Source of the DNA: Hyalella azteca
Lineage: Eukaryota; Arthropoda; Malacostraca; Amphipoda; Hyalellidae
DNA length: 64,000 bases
NCBI RefSeq assembly: GCF_000764305.2
Contig: NW_025946533.1
Span: 310,001-374,000 of the forward strand
Reading direction: 5' to 3'
Shown here piece by piece: positions 49,322-60,692 of this stretch (its first letter is position 1; each line of letters begins with the position of its first letter). The notes beneath the pieces are model-generated. The model worked only from the letters and a program-made list of their open reading frames with translations. It did no database searches and was not told the origin of the DNA. A program made the translations under genes and the position numbers.

Positions 49322-49450
49322 CCCCTTCTGAAGTTCTCCGGGGCGCTGTGGCCGGTTTGTCGGCCCCTGCGGGCTGTTTGTCTGAAATACCAACGCGTGT
49401 CGCCGGCTGCTGGGAGGAGAGAGAACACGGCGCCAGAAAAGAGCTCAGCG
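49322..49450 (+). CDS. Possible internal exon, unrecognised
   Basis: A strong acceptor ACGCTTTTATTCCAG (AG 49320-49321) is followed by a GC-rich 129-bp open stretch and a donor AGCG/GTACAC at 49451. Read with a 2-nt phase it gives PSEVLRGAVAGLSAPAGCLS then EIPTRVAGCWEEREHGARKE, with the same phase at both ends. Surroundings are AT-rich, so the composition jump coincides with the splice signals. No known domain. The frame also stays open past the donor to a TAA, so the exon limit is a proposal. Confidence 0.33.
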
Positions 49451-50491
49451 GTACACGTATCAGGATTATTCATTTCACTGGATTCTTTTATATATACAGA
49501 CTAATTCTAAAATGTATTGTGCAATATTAATCAAGGCAAAAACCATAATTTTTGTATCCGTTTAGGAGTATTTTGAGGGTATGTATTTCACAGTTGTCGT
49601 CGGGAAATCAAGATTTTTTGCACATAATATTGAATTAGCCCGTAACCCTATTGTCTTCACTTAAATTGCTCAATTCTAAAATAGTTATTGCGAGTTACCT
49701 CTAGGGCCCCTCTCGAGAAATATGAGTTTCTCTAGTTTGCAATAATTTCCACAACAGTGGCTCTAAAAGTTTAAAATTTAAAATTACCATATGTTGATGA
49801 AAAAAAGTAATTTATTACGGGAATGAGAAACATAGTACAGATTTTCTTTGCTCTTTATAATTTTTGAATCCATATATAAGATAGAATATTGAAGAAAAGG
49901 GAATTTCACACGCTTCTTAAAGAGAATTTAAGAAACTTACTCTATCCTCAGTGTTACATTGGACTGAGGAAACCGAATGTAGTAGAAGTCCTTCTCATTT
50001 CAGATAGAATTCTCAAATTCTTTACGTTTTAATTGTTAATTTTCTATACAGCTGTTTTGAGCCTCTACTTTGATATTTCAAGTCTAGAGGTAAGTCAAGT
50101 GAAAATCAGGTAAAATTTTATGTTCCCGTGCTATGTTGTCAATATACCAATTGGTCGAAACATTTCAGTGATAGACATTAGGGCCGTAGAGGTTTACTGC
50201 GTACTGAAATTTCGGAAAGTATGATGCGTTTATATCATGACGAACAAATACTGAACGAATCAAAAAAACGTTTCACTTGTGGATAAGAAACATTCGATGA
50301 TGTGCTGATGTGCGACTGCACAACTCCTCAGAGGAGGCTTCTGATTCGTTTCTGTGCTCGTCAGAAGTCCTATGGGTTTTAGCGCACCTATAGGATTGGC
50401 TGAGCGCCCCACCGCTGAGCTCGCGGGGTCTCACTGCAAGTCTCAGTTGTGGGGTTAAGTTATTATGTAAGCATGATTCCTTACGTTTCAG
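49451..50491. other. AT-rich interval, possible intron
   Basis: No recognised features to about 50300. From 50300 to 50490 the sequence is GC-richer and open on the minus strand (50273-50569), without recognisable content. Confidence 0.35.
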
Positions 50492-50668
50492 TTCTCTGTC
50501 TCTCTCGTGCGGGCGGCCGACGTCCCGTGTAACTCTTGTTTGAGTGTAAAAGTTTCTGTTGCTTTTCACCTGTCCCTCATTGTCAATTCGTCTCTTTGCG
50601 ATGCTAACGCTGCTTCTTTCGAGCCAGCTTCAGCGGGCTGGACAACTGAGACCTTCCGCCCTTTGTGG
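50492..50668 (+). CDS. Possible exon, unrecognised
   Basis: Preceded by a good acceptor TCCTTACGTTTCAG (AG 50490-50491) and followed by GTGATG (50669), the segment is 177 bp with one frame fully open. Key stretches are VRAADVPCNSCLSVKVSVAF and CDANAASFEPASAGWTTETF. The frame would continue to TGA at 50690-50692 if unspliced. Its phase (0/0) does not join directly to the candidate exon at 49322-49450 (phase 1/1), so they need not belong to one transcript. An opposite-strand frame overlaps part of it. Confidence 0.28.
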
Positions 50669-53588
50669 GTGATGATTAATTTAAGATTTTGAAAAATTGT
50701 GACCTTTCGCGTTGCTGGTAATGTTATATTTTGACCTCCGGTGCGAAATAAGCTTGATAGCTGGAGCGCTAACAAACAATTCTACTACTTTTCACTGCAT
50801 AATAAAGATATAGTTAATACTATTTGAATAAAATTTTATTATTTTAATTAATTGACGAAGTTTTGGTTGTTTTAACAAAATTTTTTGCCAACATAATAGA
50901 AAATGAAAATGATCGAACAGTTTACTCCGTATATCCTAATCTAGAATGTAATTTTATTAGTAGATTCTATTTGGGTAAATATTTTTATTCCAGGCGGCCT
51001 AAGTAATTTTACAGGTGAGAACAATACCGTACATAAACGTGTATGCACTATGCACATCGTTGTTTCATTATAACAGTTTCCGCAGCGTTTACCCCAATAA
51101 AATATTCGTTGACGTTCTTACTTCCTGACCAATTACCAAAGATGGCCACAGCGCTTGCTTCTGTGGCGTGCGCAATATCCTTTGTTTAAATGTCGTTAAA
51201 GCAACACCGAAAAAATGATATAAAAAATTCTGCTCGCTAAAAAGAGCGGCAGTGAAATTTTCATTGCCGGATATTGCTGAATAGCAGCACTATGATATTC
51301 CAGTTCATTACTCATGTCGAATATGAAAAATCAGTACGAAAATTTACAGTGGATGTCCTGATTGTGAGTGAATGAACAAAGGGTATGCTTATAAAAACAT
51401 GACTAACATTTTTCTCGCAAGTTTAAAATATTAATTACTAATACATTATATTTCTTGTTCGTCACTCTGAAGGCCTCTGAACATGTCTTCAGTGACATTC
51501 CAGTTGAGCTACAAGCGTTTAATGAGCGAGTCTAGCGTCATAAGGCATTTTACACCGAAGTGATTGTACCAAAAAACGTGCCTTTCCAAATTTTAAATAT
51601 TAATCAATTATTTGGGGTATTTTTATCTACTTTTATTTAATTATTTCCTCCATTGTTCCTTCTAAAGAACAAATCACTGAATTATTACATCAATCATCTC
51701 GACCCACAACCATATTATATTAGATAAATTGTAATCACAATCGCTGAACGTATTTACCTTTACCCCTGACATTCAGTCAACGAGTTATAGTTGATAGACA
51801 AGCTTTATTCTAAGCTAATACTTATGTAATTACCCAAAGCCGATTTATACATTCAAAGGGGTTTTCTCGGCACTTTTTGTCCAGAAACTTCAACTGACCG
51901 GAAAGTTGAATCGCCTGTTTAACCACAGTCTATTATTATCAAAATATTGTGTTCGAATAACCAGTGCAATTTTGCATCAAAGTTTTAATTGACCCAGTTC
52001 AGTGAAAAATAAAGATCATTAATAGCATTGCACTCTGATTTTACCCTTTTCTGGATTGCTATTCTCGACTTCTACAACTACAAATTATATGTCATTAGTA
52101 ATAATTTATGCTGTGCAAGAACGTTCGGCAAAATCATCACCAATACTTTCATTTCATTCATTCGGAAGCTAAGGCTTCTGTGTAATGATAATGTACTGGA
52201 AGGCATGAAAAAACTAATTCAGATGACCAAAAATTTGCAAAAAAAAACAAAGATTCGTAAAATGTTATTTTCAGAGTATAAGCACATATTGATATTCCTC
52301 ACATATTGGATATTCCTCCCTGATGAATATATATTTAATTGATTTCCGCACATATTTAATTTAATTTAAATTTAATTAAACTGATTTAAGCACATATTGG
52401 ATATTCCTCCCTGAGGACAGTGCACTCTTTAATTAATAACTTTTCAGGGTCGTTAAAGGCAGTTTCTACTTGCGCACGAGGGCTTTTTTCAATAATTCTA
52501 TCGCGTGATTGGGAATTTCATGCCTGTATAAATTTCCTTCGTGATGATTTGAAAATAATGTCAATAAATTTAGCAATTACTTCAATCTTATTTAGCAATT
52601 ATTTCAATTTCAAAGTAAAAAACTCAAATGATGTGTATTTTGATTAATTTATGCGATTTATTTGGAATTACAATTAATCTAGTAAGGTAATAATCTTTTT
52701 GAGTGCAAAAATATAGTGTATTATTCTTACTTAAAACACCAATGGATGTTTATGAACGAAGTATAAGAAAATGCACAGACTGCTGTAACTAACGAATATT
52801 TTAAAGTTTATGAGATCTACTACTCACATGGAGTGAACCAGGAGGGTAGGCTTTTTATACTACCTAGTACAAAAAAGTATAGTATAAAATCACTTGGTAT
52901 GTAACAAACATTACTTATGGTTACATTTATCGAATCACTTATTTAGCACATTTGGAAGAAATGTTACCCGGACGTAAACACTGCTGAAATAATGTATAGC
53001 TTAATTCTGTGATCAGATTTGGTACCAGATCTCGAAGTTGATTAACTTTCACCAATTGCAAGGAACGGAGCTCTGTGATAAATGCCCCGAGGAGAAAAGA
53101 GCCTCTCCCTGCAGGATTGAACTTCTCAGCTCGCACAATATTATTCCAGCGAGTTCGGCCATTAAATAGGGATGGATAATGAACTTATGGGGTTGAATTA
53201 TAGAGCATGAAGCCTTGCATGGTGTCTTATATGCCTTGCATTACATAATATGGCATCTCTTGCCAATCTGCTGGCATGCAAAATGGTAATTTGTTCATGT
53301 TTCGTTGGTATAATAATAAATTTCTGTCTTCATAAATCCCGAATTCTGGAAATAATTTTTCAGTGTAATATTACTTGATAAGAGACTAAATTTTATACAA
53401 AACTCTTGGGTAGTACGTGTTTTAAGATGAGAAATTCGTTCAATAAAAATGACATATACTAAATTAAATCGAAAATTTCACTGTGATTTTTAATTAACCA
53501 TCTCTCTTCCTCTTATACAATTCCTAAATATTATTATAGTGATAAATAAGTTCTCTCGCACACGGAAAATCTTTTGCTGCGATAAGTA
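50669..53588. other. AT-rich DNA without recognised genes
   Basis: Only small features: a 24-bp direct repeat CACATATTGGATATTCCTCC CTGA at 52300-52323 and 52391-52414, and short chance frames (52028-52342, 52420-52647). Nothing else recognised. Confidence 0.45.
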
Positions 53589-54882
53589 GGGTAACATGGG
53601 ACAGCGAGCCCACTGCGGGTCATGGGCCCATATATATAGCGGGTTTCTCGCTAAGTATGGCAGATATTGGTCCGTGTTCTCTACCGCCGGTCGGCAGTTT
53701 CACTGGGATGAAGTGTACGGATTTACGTTTTGCTAAGTGTTTGCGTTATTAAGTTCTTTGCGAATAACTGTTTTAGTCCAGATAAAAATTTTTTTGCCGC
53801 TAAATAAAGTTTTTTTCCATTACTATAGATGAAGATTTTGAAATTACTTTGAATTATTTTTTCAAAGTAATATTTATAGGGATAATTTTGAGACCAAGTT
53901 TAGACTATTAGCTTTTAAAATAAAATGTTGACACGATATAAATTGAAATGATACCTAGTGGGGGCAACGGGCCCACGCGTGTCACGGGGCAAAGCGCCCA
54001 TGGTGAAGTCTTGTGTTATACATAATTAGATTTGTCTCAATGACCTTTTCAAATTATGACTAGCTTTTTGAATTACAAATTACACTTCATATTGCATGAT
54101 TTTTTTATTTGCCGCCTCAAGGCAGCAGGTTTAGTTTCTAGTTATTCTTATTTATGACCACTTTTCGAGTTATTGACTCTTGCCTTGCCAAAAGTTGATT
54201 TCAGTCAACACCAATGAGCCAAAAGTTGATGAGAGTTTTCATGGTGTTGGCTGAAATCACGATTAGGTACGAATTCTTTGCACATAATATCTGGATTATG
54301 GACGAAACTGGAACGAAGTTTTTTTTCTGATCAACTAAATATATTTTTTCTAGTCAAGGATACATTTTTTCATGTCAAGGACGAATTTTTTATCGCAAAG
54401 ATATCTTTTTTAAGTCAAGGATATATAATGTTATGTCAATGAAATATTTTTCTTCACGTCAGTGATAGATTTTTTAAGCCAAGAGTATATTTTTTTCAAG
54501 TTATGGATATGATTTTTGAGTTGTTAATAAATGAACGAATGTCATATTTTTTATTACATTTTTCTTATTTGTTAACTGTAAAGTGTTGTTTTATCATTTT
54601 TAAACGAAAAATATGCAATTGTGGTAAAGGGACCAAGGGTGGGCGCCTTGCCCCAAGCCCATGGGCCCATTGCCCCAGGGGTGGGGCAATGGGCCCATTT
54701 TGACACTTTTTACAAAATAGTGTTTCATTAAAAATTGAATAACTCTATAGGCGTCTAATTCACATAATACATTCCTCATTAGTTGCACCTTTAAACAAAA
54801 CAAAAAACCATCTCGTATCAATTAAAACTTCATCAAAAATTTAGTTTGAAAAAAGTGGGGGGCGCGCTGCCCCACGTTACCC
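53589..54882. mobile_element. TA-flanked non-autonomous DNA transposon, 1294 bp
   Basis: The left end GGGTAACATGGGACAGCGAG and the inverse of the right end GGGTAACGTGGGGCAGCGCG match at 17 of 20 positions, and each is bordered by TA (53587-53588, 54883-54884). There is no transposase-like frame inside. The motif GGGGCAA..GGGCCCA recurs inside (53960-53975, 53986-54000, 54640-54698) as well as in the ends, resembling subterminal binding sites. A degenerate TTTTTTA-GTCAAGGATATA repeat fills 54330-54510. The TA duplication fits the Tc1/mariner/pogo group, but the family is not established. Confidence 0.8.
54661..54698. other. Perfect 16-bp hairpin of GGGCCCA/GGGGCAA motifs
   Basis: ATGGGCCCATTGCCCC (54661-54676) is the exact inverse of GGGGCAATGGGCCCAT (54683-54698), with a 6-nt loop AGGGGT. 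It lies 185 bp inside the right end of the TA-flanked element. Confidence 0.95.
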
Positions 54883-54884
54883 TA

Positions 54885-56289
54885 CCGTACATATCAGCTC
54901 AAATATCACTTATGTATTTCAAGTGTCATAATTGAAACGCACCCGCAAAGGAACCATCAAGATTCACGTCTATGTTATAGATTACACCTACACATTTCAC
55001 AACGATGTGGGAACTTATTACATTGTATCTTCATCTATTACGTTGCATCTTATTCATATGACCATGCGAACGGGAGTAGCTACGCTGCACTTCCCTCACT
55101 AGAAAGATGAGTAAATCTGACGGATTTATATCAATCGCTGAAAATTTACCGTCAAATAAGCAAAGTTTTCAGGTTAAATTCAATAAAGTTTAGTCAAGGA
55201 AGTTTTTATCAACATCCAGGTTGTAAAAGCCGAAATAGAAGAATTAAATTGAGAAAAACTAATATTACTGATTAACGAAAAGTTGATGTCTTCCCGATAC
55301 TTGATGATTTATTATCTGTGAGGTTGAGGAAGGTTGCCCTGAGAAAGGAAGGATGGTTTCCTCTCATCCTACTATCATACTCAGAATTAAATGCACGGGT
55401 ATTGACAGTGTCATGGCAGTATTGGCTCAAGATTATTTGGACGAACTACGCTGCTTGAAAACTAACCTTGAAGATAATCTTGTATAATTGTAAATTTTCT
55501 CTGACTTCCAACTTCATTCTTTTAAAAGACGCGAGAAATGAAAAAGGGGTTCCCACGATGACCCTCGCATCCCTTGAACAAAAAAAAAACAGGCTTATTC
55601 CATACAGTATGTCAGGCTAGGGCTAAGAGGTAAGACTCCCCTAAAAAGCCGGCATATCAGTAGCACGCGGTGCACAATTTATTCGCTTAGATTGACCAGA
55701 TCGAGCGCACTGGCCATCGACTGGCAGGCAAGAGTACAGGCTCCCTCGCTGCGTTGGACTGGAGGAAAGCATTTATGCTTCAAAATTCATGGGTTTGGCC
55801 GTGGATTCCAAGCATCACTTATCCTGCGGTATAGGAGTAAAAATTATTGATGTTTTTGAGATGTGGAGAAGCAGTTGTTCTGAAAAAATTTTGTGCTCTC
55901 ATCTAGTTTCTTATTTTCAAGTTTATATTCAGGCTTAGTAGGGAATTGATAATCACAGTAATTTGATAATTTATTCATTCGACCGTCTTTTCAGCCGTCA
56001 TAATAATTCATTGATTAAAAAAATGTTGCCTAAAGTAAATATTGTTCAAATCGTCTAATGTTCAATAAAATTAGGATAACTAAACCCGTTTTTAAATTTA
56101 AAAGAAATTCTCCTTTTTCACTTTACATTAACTCTAATTGTGAATTCAATAATGAACGAAAAAAATTCGGTTTGCTAAAATTCGACATATCAACGATTCA
56201 TGTTTCTTTCAATAAAAATACAGTAACAAATTCATTTCGAGCCCCGAATCGTTAAGCCCTACACAAGTCTCACAATAAATCTTCTTTTT
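54885..56289. other. Unique sequence without recognised features
   Basis: AT-rich except for a more balanced stretch at about 55620-55800. No convincing frames or repeats. Confidence 0.45.
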
Positions 56290-56454
56290 AGCGCATTTTC
56301 TCATTTATGGAAAAAATGCACTATTGTGCTCGCTATGTCCGTCTGTCTGTCTGTCTGTCCGTCCGTCTGTCCGTCCGTGACCTCAAGTTTTCGTCGACGA
56401 GAAAAAACGCTCTCTGTCACTCACTGCAGTGAGTACTGAGTTATATTTTTTTTT
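56290..56454 (+). mobile_element. Foldback/MITE-like repeat, copy C
   Basis: Same architecture as copy B: AGCGCATTTTCTCATTTATG, TGCACTATTGTGCTCGCTA, a GTCTGTCTGTCC tract, GTTTTCGTCGACGAG, an altered right arm (GAGAAAAAACGCT), CTCTGTC, the palindrome ACTCACTGCAGTGAGT and ACTGAGTTATATTTTTTT. The palindrome is conserved while the right TIR has two changes. Confidence 0.88.
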
Positions 56455-59286
56455 ATTAACTGGCACGACAATCAAGTCTTCATGTTTTCACAAGAGAAGA
56501 CAGGATTAGGTTGTCAAAGCAGAAAAATCAAACAGATTTAGACATTAATTATGATTGAATGATTTTAATAATGGTGAGGACCCTACATAAGTGCTAATTG
56601 GCAGGAGCGTAATATTCGTCTCAATATCTCAATAATTCCTGCTATTCTATGTCAACGGTTATCCTCAATAATAATTATTATAGCCTACAGCCCTATTTTC
56701 AGCTATAAATGATAGAATAAATGCCTCAAGCTAGAATTATAGTTCATTATACAAGACCATCGACCATAAATATTAAGTCCATTTTATATTTTACAGTGGT
56801 CCTTAGGTCATGTATAACTAAAATTAAATAAATCTTCCGTCGTAATGATTGTTTGCTCAATTTAAATCATGGACAACGAAGCAGGTGTCCGAGAGTTTCA
56901 AGCTATCTTATTTTGTATGCGTCCCTGTCCTGATTTTGAGATACAATCTATTCGTTCTGGCCCACAGGCGTTTATGTGCGGACTAGTTTAGCGCAAGTAA
57001 ACGGTGCTTTATCTTCCTCATTAGCGTTAATTACCGCGAACTTCATCTTCATTAGTGAACGATGTTGCACCCGTAGCGACACGCCCAAAACAAGCGAGCG
57101 CATATTTCGAAAAATCTTTATGACTACACCCTACAAAAATTATTCAACCGAGTTATAATTTGTCGGCTTTATCCTGAAACTCTTCGGCGAAAATTTGAAC
57201 AAGGATGTATTGTAAATGTTAATTTTTGGTCGTAATTTTGATTCAAAAAATCAAAAAAAAACATCTAAGTCTATAACGCTCGTATTTTTGAGACCATTTA
57301 GCTCGCAGCAGGATTCTAATATTGATTGTAATGGAATAATTCACATGATTGATATAGTTTTTAAATGAAATTTTCTTTAAAAATTCGAATTAATTTAAAT
57401 AAATTTAGCATGTTGGTGTTTTCTAGCATAAATTGCCCATTTTTATGCTTATAGACATCACCGCAAAAAAGACATTGCCGTTAGGTGCGATCTAAAATGG
57501 GAAATTTTCCTCACAATTCTTTTTTTTAATTATTTTGTTTATCTAAAACACATTTACAGGGGATTACAGTCTATTTTCCAATAATAAATTTAAGAAGACA
57601 TGTCAATTTAATGACTTTTACTACAGCTTCCAACAAGCGATGTTAAATATCCAACAGCAAGCAAACTTATAGACACACAGTGGAACTAATGAAGAGGGAT
57701 TGAATTCAAAACTAATTGTACGCTGAAATAAGACTTCAATTCTTTTGAATTCATCAGTGAGTGAAATGATTCGTCCAGGTTAGTACGAGGATTTATTCAG
57801 AGGCAGAACGACAAGTAATAAATGTCTGAGTCACATGAGGCAGCCTATCAATGAACGGCATGCCCTGGGTTTCATTTTACATTATTTTTGGTGAATGTCA
57901 GTTAATATGTGGTAAGAAAAAAATGGTGCTTCTGTCGCCCATCAAAATAGATCCAAATTCCGAGTCAGTTGCGAGTATTCCTCTTCGCATATTTTTGATC
58001 GCTCAACAATTGAAGAATCGAAGGGGCATATTTCAATGTCTAATCTTGTCCGAATACCGAGCATCGGAGCAAATAGTGCATGCATGTCCGGTCTGAATAG
58101 GTTTCTTTCAAGAAACTTTACATAGACTCACGAAAAATCTTAAAATTTTAAAAAAATAAAATAATCCAGTCGTCTGTGATCTTGAACCTGTAGCTTACAT
58201 GTTTGGTGACGGCAATGCACCTATGACCAGTCGTATACCTTCGCGTTCGTGACGTTATAAACCAACGTTTCTCTAGTGGCGTGAATCTTCCCACGCCAGT
58301 CCTCGAGTTGCTGCAATTACAGTAACATTGAAGCTCCATGCCTGATCTTACAGCCATTTAGCCAGAACCTTTCGATAGCCGCAATTGACGGTACTTATGG
58401 TTATAAAAATATTAATGTTATTAGTATTATAATAATATATTTGTTATTATTATCTCGAGAATGTTGCTGCTGGATTAGCCATCGTAACCTCGCGACTGCC
58501 ATGATCCGTTCACCAGCGCAGTGACACGACGTAGTCATATAGTTGCTCTGTAGCATCAAAACTGTTTACATTCACTTCTTAGTGACGAAACCAAATTGTA
58601 GGCTGTGGCTGCCAATTATGGGTCTCGGAGAGTTTGACCTATCCTGAGCGTGGTGATAAATATGGTAGAAGTTCCGTTGGAAATTCTGGTGGGCTTACAC
58701 TTGTGACCAGTTCACGAAGCCTGAATACTGTATGTGAATGGAACTAACAAACAGTCTAGGTATAACCACGAAAGAATTGCCAATAGTTAACTTTTAAGAC
58801 TACGAAACACTACCGTGCGAACGCTTTGCCGTCTATTCCAGTTTTCAGCATCTAGCACAGAGAAACGCAATACAATACTCACCCACGCATGTCACTACCG
58901 TTTACCTGCGAGTTATAGCAAGCGCAAGCCAACGCTAATGAGGTGTGCTCATTGAGGAATTGATATTGTTGAAAAGCTATAGTTTCACGAAAGCTCAAGT
59001 TTCATTGCTGAAGTGGTTGCCGTACACGACGCTTTGATATAGAGGCGAAGCGTCCTGCAGATTCTATTCAGGCGATGGCAATAGTGAGAAAGTGCCGCGA
59101 ACAACACGCTTTTCATCAGCGTTGATGGATCCTGATTGAATAGGCTCACGAGCAAAAAGAAATTGTTACTTGTTAGCTTGCAAGCTTTAATCCCTTGAGT
59201 ACCCTTGCGCGAAAAGGTTCCGGTAAGACACACGCTGGGGATAAAGCAATGAGCAAGATGACCTAGCGAGAGAGGCGCCAGGTGTC
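56455..59286. other. Unique sequence, AT-rich then more balanced
   Basis: An ATT-rich stretch lies at about 58405-58455. From about 58480 onward base composition is more even and frames are longer on both strands, but none matches a known protein. A short plus-strand stretch near 58160 reads DLEPVAYMFGDGNAP before a stop. It is not interpretable. Confidence 0.4.
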
Positions 59287-59450
59287 GTGCTGCCAGCTGT
59301 CGTGCGCCCGAACCTAGAGTTTGGAAACGTCGTGTGGTCACCGAAATTTGAAAAGGACAAAAATTTAGTAGAGAGTGTTCAAAGACGCGCAACAAGGATA
59401 GTTCCGGGCTTGAAAGGCAAGTCCTATGAGGAAAGATTAAAGATTATAAG
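59287..59450 (+). pseudogene. CR1/Jockey-like LINE reverse-transcriptase scrap
   Basis: About 50 codons match the C-terminal part of non-LTR reverse transcriptases: LPAVVRPNLEFGNVVWSPKF (consensus L-V-R-P-x-L-E-Y-x-x-x-V-W-S-P), then LVESVQRRATRIVPGLKGKS and YEERLK. These belong to the thumb region after the catalytic YADD box. Neither the catalytic part upstream nor the rest downstream is recognisable in any frame, so only a fragment remains. The frame stays open to 59595, but that tail does not resemble LINE protein. Confidence 0.72.
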
Positions 59451-60692
59451 CAGCTATCTCAATCAATCGTCAGTTATGGAAAGATCGGGTTCCAAAGGCC
59501 AGACACCTTGTGAATCAAGTCACGAAAAGTTCAAGAATCGGCAACAGGCCATGGGCCTATTTCTTCAACGCCGACACTTCTATTCTATTCTATAGGTGCT
59601 TTAGCCTACCAATCAGACTGTATCAGAAGTCGAACAATGAAGGCGAGGCGTGGAACTTCATAGAAACGTTGTTACCCTCTGCCGGCACTTGGACACCATA
59701 GTGTAGATAGCCACGGTATATACGTCTCTGCACGGTTGATGCCATGAACGGAAGCGAGCAGTTTTGGGCACGTTATTGAGTCCTCTTTTCGATACTCGAT
59801 GCTTTTAGCAACTGTTCCAGAGGTATTTAATCTGGATATTGCTATACAGGATCAGCCGACTTCAGTTCACAATCCCAATAGTCGCAACGAATAAAATTTT
59901 TCTGGTTGATCGGGCTCCATAAGATCTCGCTGAAATAGCTTGTCACTTGTCAAGGATACAAAATCGATTTACACTAATTATTTCCTTCATTTCTTCAATC
60001 TTCTCTACAACCCCGAAAGTTGACCATTTTCACATCTTTGATACCAACTTTGTAAAGTGGCGGTTGATACCAACTACTTTGGTTGGTTGATACCAACTAT
60101 CAAGAAATGCCAGAAGAGTTAATGGCGGTGTAACTATATCGGTAATGTGGCTCTATTTCAGGTGGTTTCACTACTGACTTAGAACGTAGAGGCCCACTCC
60201 TCTTACTGCTTGGCTAAACATGTTACTATAACAGTCATAGCCCGGCAAAGGAAATTCGGACTGTTATGTTATTAGTATTAGTGCGCAGTAGGAGAAGCTC
60301 AGTTTTTACTACAATTTCTGGGTTGACAGTCGCAACTGGATTGAAAGCTCATCACGTTTATTCAATAAAGAATCATCAATAAAATACATACAATTAAACC
60401 GAAGTTCTGCTTAAAATTGTGTACAGAAAGCAACTCCTCTCTCAATGGTTATCCTTGGTCAGTGCGTCCCCTGATGACACTAGGGACATTTTGTCTCCTC
60501 CCCCCCCCCCGCAGCGTTTGTCTACATCGATGACTGGTTGATATGGTTGACCAATACACTACTAACGTCGCTGCACGCGTAGAGTTTACAGGCTTTGTTT
60601 CTGCTGCACAATGTCTGCAGCTGACTTGTGCATTTTATCTAACCAGTCTCTCTCCTCTTGAACGTTACCTGTTCACTCCTCTAGAACGTTAC
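59451..60692. other. Unique sequence between LINE scrap and kinesin exons
   Basis: Contains a small duplication GGTTGATACCAACTA (60061-60118), a C-rich run at 60502-60511, and a 24-bp tandem duplication at 60655-60702 that copies the kinesin splice donor. No other gene recognised. Confidence 0.4.

Noticed and set aside
58985..59395. 136-codon minus-strand frame
   Set aside because: It overlaps the antisense of the recognised LINE fragment.
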